Source: Melissococcus plutonius ATCC 35311 (GTDB lineage: Bacteria > Bacillota > Bacilli > Lactobacillales > Enterococcaceae). From it: a stretch of DNA of 64,000 nt. The notes below the pieces were generated by a model. That model made no database searches. It was not told where the DNA came from and saw only the letters and a program-made list of their open reading frames with translations. The DNA is taken from the NCBI RefSeq assembly GCF_000270185.1, contig NC_015516.1:791001-855000 (forward strand), in the 5' to 3' direction. Below, piece after piece: positions 60,863 to 64,000 of the stretch (position 1 is its first letter; each line of letters begins with the position of its first letter). The position numbers were made by a program, and so were the translations under genes.

Positions 60863-61687
60863 TTGAAAAAAGCACCTATCAGTATATTGATGTCTGTTTA
60901 CCAAAAAGAAAAAACTAAATATTTTACTGAAGCAATAGAAAGTATTCTTGCTCAAACTATCCAACCAGAAGAGATATTTTTAGTCATCGATGGGCCATTA
61001 ACTACAGAATTAGATACTATAATTGCTAATTACAAACGATGTTTGGGACATCAATTGACAATTTGTAAGTTAAAACAGAATCAGGGACTTGGTGTAGCGC
61101 TCGCAAAAGGCGTTAGTTTATGCAGAAATGAATTAATTGCTAGGATGGATGCTGATGATATCATGGTTAATAATCGCTTGGAAATTCAGTTGAAAGAATT
61201 TCAAGAAGAACCAAATTTAGTAATTATTGGAACAGACATAATAGAATTTAGTCATAATATAGAAAATGTTACTGGAAAAAGAATTGTACCAAAAACAAAT
61301 GAAGAAATACGCGCATTTTCTAAAAAAAGAAACCCATTTAATCATATGACAGTAATGTATAAAAAGTCAGCTATTTTAGCAGTAGGTAACTATTTACCTC
61401 TAAAAGGATTTGAAGATTATTATTTATGGGTACGTTTACTTAAAAAAGGATATGAAGGTAAGAATATTGCAAATATTTTAGTTTATGCTAGAGCAGGAGA
61501 TAAAATGTATATGCGGCGTGGTGGAGTAAGTTATTTATTTCCTGGATTGAGAGGACGATGGTATATTTATAAGGATGGAATTGGTAATTTCATAGATTAT
61601 ATGTTGTCCAGTACGGTCCATGTGGTGATTAGCTTAATGCCTAACAGATTTCGCGGCTTATTCTATAAAAAAATACTAAGAAAATAA
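60863..61687 (+). CDS. GT2 glycosyltransferase
   Basis: 274 residues. GT2 motifs: PISILMSVYQKEKTKYFTEA, LVIDGPLTTELD about 38, and the metal site ARMDADDIM about 93; GFEDYYLWVRLLKKGY about 188 marks the acceptor side. The start is TTG at 60863, preceded by GAGG. First gene of the probable variable region; the sugar is unknown. Confidence 0.88.
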   Translation: MKKAPISILMSVYQKEKTKYFTEAIESILAQTIQPEEIFLVIDGPLTTELDTIIANYKRCLGHQLTICKLKQNQGLGVALAKGVSLCRNELIARMDADDIMVNNRLEIQLKEFQEEPNLVIIGTDIIEFSHNIENVTGKRIVPKTNEEIRAFSKKRNPFNHMTVMYKKSAILAVGNYLPLKGFEDYYLWVRLLKKGYEGKNIANILVYARAGDKMYMRRGGVSYLFPGLRGRWYIYKDGIGNFIDYMLSSTVHVVISLMPNRFRGLFYKKILRK

Positions 61688-61722
61688 ATTTTAAAAATGG
61701 CTGAAATTAGTAGGAGTTTATA

Positions 61723-62706
61723 ATGGTAAAACAAGTTTATTCTGATTGTTCTTTGTCAATAATTGTCCCAGTTTATAATGTTGAAAAAACTATAGAAAGA
61801 GCAGTAAAAAGTATTATTAATCAATCATATAAAAATCTAGAAATTATTTTGGTAAATGATGGTTCCACTGATAAAAGTGGTCAAATTATTGAAAAATTAG
61901 CAGAAGATTATAATATTATTTCTGCCTATCATAAAGAAAATGGTGGATTATCATCAGCAAGAAATTATGGTATTGCTCGAGCAAGTGGTGAAATAATTGG
62001 ATTATTAGATAGTGATGATTATTATATGCCTGATTTTTTTGAAGATGTTATTCCTTATTTTAATCAAGAAGAATTAGATATAGTTGCTTTTGGTTTTGTA
62101 AAAGGAAATGATAAATTGAAAAAATATTATTTACCTGAACAAAAAACATTATCAAATACACAGGCAATAATAAAAGAATTGTTTATTAATCAAAGTGTAG
62201 ACTTTTATGCTTGGAATAAATTTTATCGTAGAAAACTTTTTAAAAATATAAAATATCCAGAAGGAAGATTATATGAAGATGTAATTCCCACTTATGAATT
62301 GATGAAAAAAACTAGAAAAGTGCAATATCTTTCAATCGCTGGCCTTTTTTATTATCAGAATCCAGAAAGCATTATTTATCAACAGTTTAATCCTAGACAA
62401 TATGATAATATTGATCAAAGAATAGTTTTATTAAAAAAAATTAGGCAAGAATTTCCTGAATTAACAAATCTAGCCTATAAAAAATTAATAGACGGATATT
62501 TGTCAACTGGATTTAAATTAACAACAAAGACGAAAGATAGTAGGGACCAAAAAAAATATTTAAAAAAATTAAGGAATGAAATTAAACAACAATATTTTAA
62601 ACTAATGACAACATCTTCTCCTCTAACAAAAAAATTAGCACTCAATTTGCTATATATTAATGCTCCCTTGTATAATAAATTATATAAATTGATTCTTAAA
62701 AAATAG
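61723..62706 (+). CDS. GT2 glycosyltransferase
   Basis: 327 residues. SIIVPVYNVEKTIERAVKSI at the start, LVNDGSTDKSGQI about 45, NGGLSSARNYGI about 75 and the metal site GLLDSDDYYMP about 94. The C-terminal half is Lys-rich helical and less conserved. TAGGAG before the ATG. Typical of capsule or decoration loci; not assignable to a sugar. Confidence 0.9.
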   Translation: MVKQVYSDCSLSIIVPVYNVEKTIERAVKSIINQSYKNLEIILVNDGSTDKSGQIIEKLAEDYNIISAYHKENGGLSSARNYGIARASGEIIGLLDSDDYYMPDFFEDVIPYFNQEELDIVAFGFVKGNDKLKKYYLPEQKTLSNTQAIIKELFINQSVDFYAWNKFYRRKLFKNIKYPEGRLYEDVIPTYELMKKTRKVQYLSIAGLFYYQNPESIIYQQFNPRQYDNIDQRIVLLKKIRQEFPELTNLAYKKLIDGYLSTGFKLTTKTKDSRDQKKYLKKLRNEIKQQYFKLMTTSSPLTKKLALNLLYINAPLYNKLYKLILKK

Positions 62707-62792
62707 CAAGAATTATCGAGTATTGCTATTAGAGCGTTGATGTCTCTTTTGTTACTAATAGAAAAATAAATATATTGAATGGAGTGTGTGTA

Positions 62793-63497
62793 ATGATTAC
62801 TGCAATTATCATTGCTGGTGGTGTTGGAAAGAGAATGGGACAAGAAATCCCAAAACAATTTATTATTATTGATGGAAAGCCTATTATTATTTATACATTA
62901 ATATCCTTTCAAAATCATCCACAGATTGACAAAATTTTAGTTGTTTGTAAGTCTGGTTGGGAAGGAACGATGTGGGCATATATTAAGGAATATAATATTT
63001 CTAAAGTAGAATGGGTAATTGCAGGAGGAAAAACTGGACAAGAATCTATTAATGCTGGTGTGCAATTTTTGAAACAATTTGCCAATAATGAAGATATCAT
63101 TGTAATTCATGATGGAATTAGGCCATTGGTAGAGGAAATTGTCCTTTCTGATGTTATTGTAAAATGTAGAAAATTTGGTAATGCTGTTAGTTCACTTCCC
63201 TATAATGAACAGATTTTTATAAAAAAAACAGATGAGACAACACAAAAATATATAGATAGAGAAACTTTAAGAAGAGTCGCTACACCACAGGCTTATAATT
63301 ATGGAAAATTAATTCAATCATACGATCGAGCTTTTAAAGAAGGAATCGGAATTTCTGAATCTTCTTATACAAATACCATGATGGTTGATTTAGGAGAAAC
63401 ACTACATTTTGCTCTTGGATCCGATAAAAATATTAAATTAACTACTTTAGATGACCTAGAATTATTTAAGGGTTATTTAAGAATGAAAACTGAATAA
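62793..63497 (+). CDS. IspD/TarI-like cytidylyltransferase
   Basis: 234 residues. Nucleotide-binding IIIAGGVGKRMGQEIPKQFI at the start, AGGKTGQESINAGV about 78, VIHDGIRPLV about 104 and RRVATPQAYNY about 162. Such enzymes make CDP-methylerythritol (IspD) or CDP-ribitol (TarI). Placement with GT2 genes and an epimerase points to a CDP-activated polyol for the glycan rather than isoprenoids, which is inference. The ATG at 62793 is eight bases after GGAG. Confidence 0.85.
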   Translation: MITAIIIAGGVGKRMGQEIPKQFIIIDGKPIIIYTLISFQNHPQIDKILVVCKSGWEGTMWAYIKEYNISKVEWVIAGGKTGQESINAGVQFLKQFANNEDIIVIHDGIRPLVEEIVLSDVIVKCRKFGNAVSSLPYNEQIFIKKTDETTQKYIDRETLRRVATPQAYNYGKLIQSYDRAFKEGIGISESSYTNTMMVDLGETLHFALGSDKNIKLTTLDDLELFKGYLRMKTE

Positions 63498-63518
63498 TAA
63501 AAAGGTAGGTAATTTAGC

Positions 63519-64000
63519 ATGTATATAAAAGATATTCTCTATGAACAAGATGTAGAAAGAGTACTTCAAACAGTGATGAATTGGCAACAATTAAATGGAA
63601 AAACCTTTTTAATCATTGGTGCTTCTGGTATGATAGGTACATTTGTAATTGATGTTCTTATGAGATATAATGAGCAAAATGATGCTGGGTTAAAAATTTT
63701 AGCATTAGGAAGAAATAGAAAAAGATTAGAAAAACGATTTTCCTCTTATTGTTTGTTATCTAATTTTTATGTTCTTGAAGAAGATATTACAAATGAACTG
63801 CATTTACCTATTAATTGTGATTACATATTTCATGGTGCAAGTAATACTCATCCCTTAGCCTATGCCGAAGATCCAATTGGGACGATCATGACAAATTTAC
63901 TAGGAACGCAAAGAGTACTTAAATATGCTAGTTCACATGATTGTGCACGTGTTTTATTTATGTCTACTGTTGAAATTTATGGAGAAAATAGAGATAATGT
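63519..64000 (+). CDS. NAD-dependent epimerase/dehydratase, 5' part (partial)
   Basis: The first 160 codons of a gene that runs off the window. Extended SDR start with KTFLIIGASGMIGTFVIDVL about 28, FHGASNTHPLAYAEDP about 107, and FMSTVEIYGENRD (before the YxxxK site) at the end. ATG at 63519 lies 11 bases after AAAGGTAGG. Placed after the cytidylyltransferase, it probably makes or modifies the activated sugar or polyol; substrate unknown. Confidence 0.88.
   Translation, partial: MYIKDILYEQDVERVLQTVMNWQQLNGKTFLIIGASGMIGTFVIDVLMRYNEQNDAGLKILALGRNRKRLEKRFSSYCLLSNFYVLEEDITNELHLPINCDYIFHGASNTHPLAYAEDPIGTIMTNLLGTQRVLKYASSHDCARVLFMSTVEIYGENRDN

Overview
The window is low-G+C (roughly one-third G+C by eye) Firmicute chromosome. 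It carries a division/cell-wall (dcw) cluster, a T-box ileS, a TagO/EpaA-type priming gene and a colinear epa (enterococcal polysaccharide antigen) cluster. Together these point to the Enterococcaceae. The strong AT bias and the many interrupted reading frames would fit a Melissococcus-like bee pathogen, but the species is inferred from memory of gene order and was not tested. No CRISPR array, prophage, insertion sequence or recognised defence system is visible.

Layout. 1-3.3 kb: 3' end of recN, a 36-codon DUF4044 gene, a CorA transporter and a DUF3397 membrane protein. 3.5-21 kb: mraZ (behind a three-repeat MraZ operator), rsmH, ftsL, pbp2X, mraY (frameshifted), murD, murG, divIB, ftsA, ftsZ, sepF, ylmG, ylmH, divIVA and T-box-controlled ileS. 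The usual ylmE/yggS is missing between ftsZ and sepF. 21-26 kb: zwf and a DtxR-type regulator on the minus strand, a Gfo/Idh oxidoreductase and a DEAD-box helicase. 26-32.3 kb: a LevR-type sigma-54 activator with two frameshifts, a sigma-54 (-24/-12) promoter, lactose/cellobiose PTS IIB-IIA-IIC and a GH1 phospho-beta-glucosidase. 32.3-33.6 kb: gene-poor AT-rich DNA with one tRNA-Arg(CCU). 33.6-38.6 kb: TetR regulator, flavodoxin, MFS transporter, map and a YihY protein.

38.7-60.4 kb: the epa core. It holds the lipid-linked priming enzyme, three GT2 glycosyltransferases, the dTDP-rhamnose genes rmlA-C-B-D, a polyprenyl-phosphate sugar module (GT2, DUF2304, small EamA protein), an ABC exporter, a methyltransferase, two large GT2 proteins, polytopic membrane proteins including a polymerase-like one, and a second priming transferase. 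A strong terminator closes it. 60.9-64 kb begins what looks like the variable decoration region: two GT2 genes, an IspD/TarI-like cytidylyltransferase and a partial NAD-dependent epimerase.

Two patterns deserve attention. First, five certain and one suspected frame breaks (mraY, levR twice, the GT2 gene at 51.5-53.5 kb, the membrane-protein gene at 55.7-57.6 kb, and perhaps the methyltransferase/GT2 junction) all lie at homopolymer runs. Five of the six are repaired by one extra base. This means either systematic sequencing undercalls or genuine slippage-dependent or decaying genes. Second, three dcw-cluster genes (divIB, ylmG, ylmH) have good ribosome binding sites placed in front of ATT or ATA codons rather than ATG.
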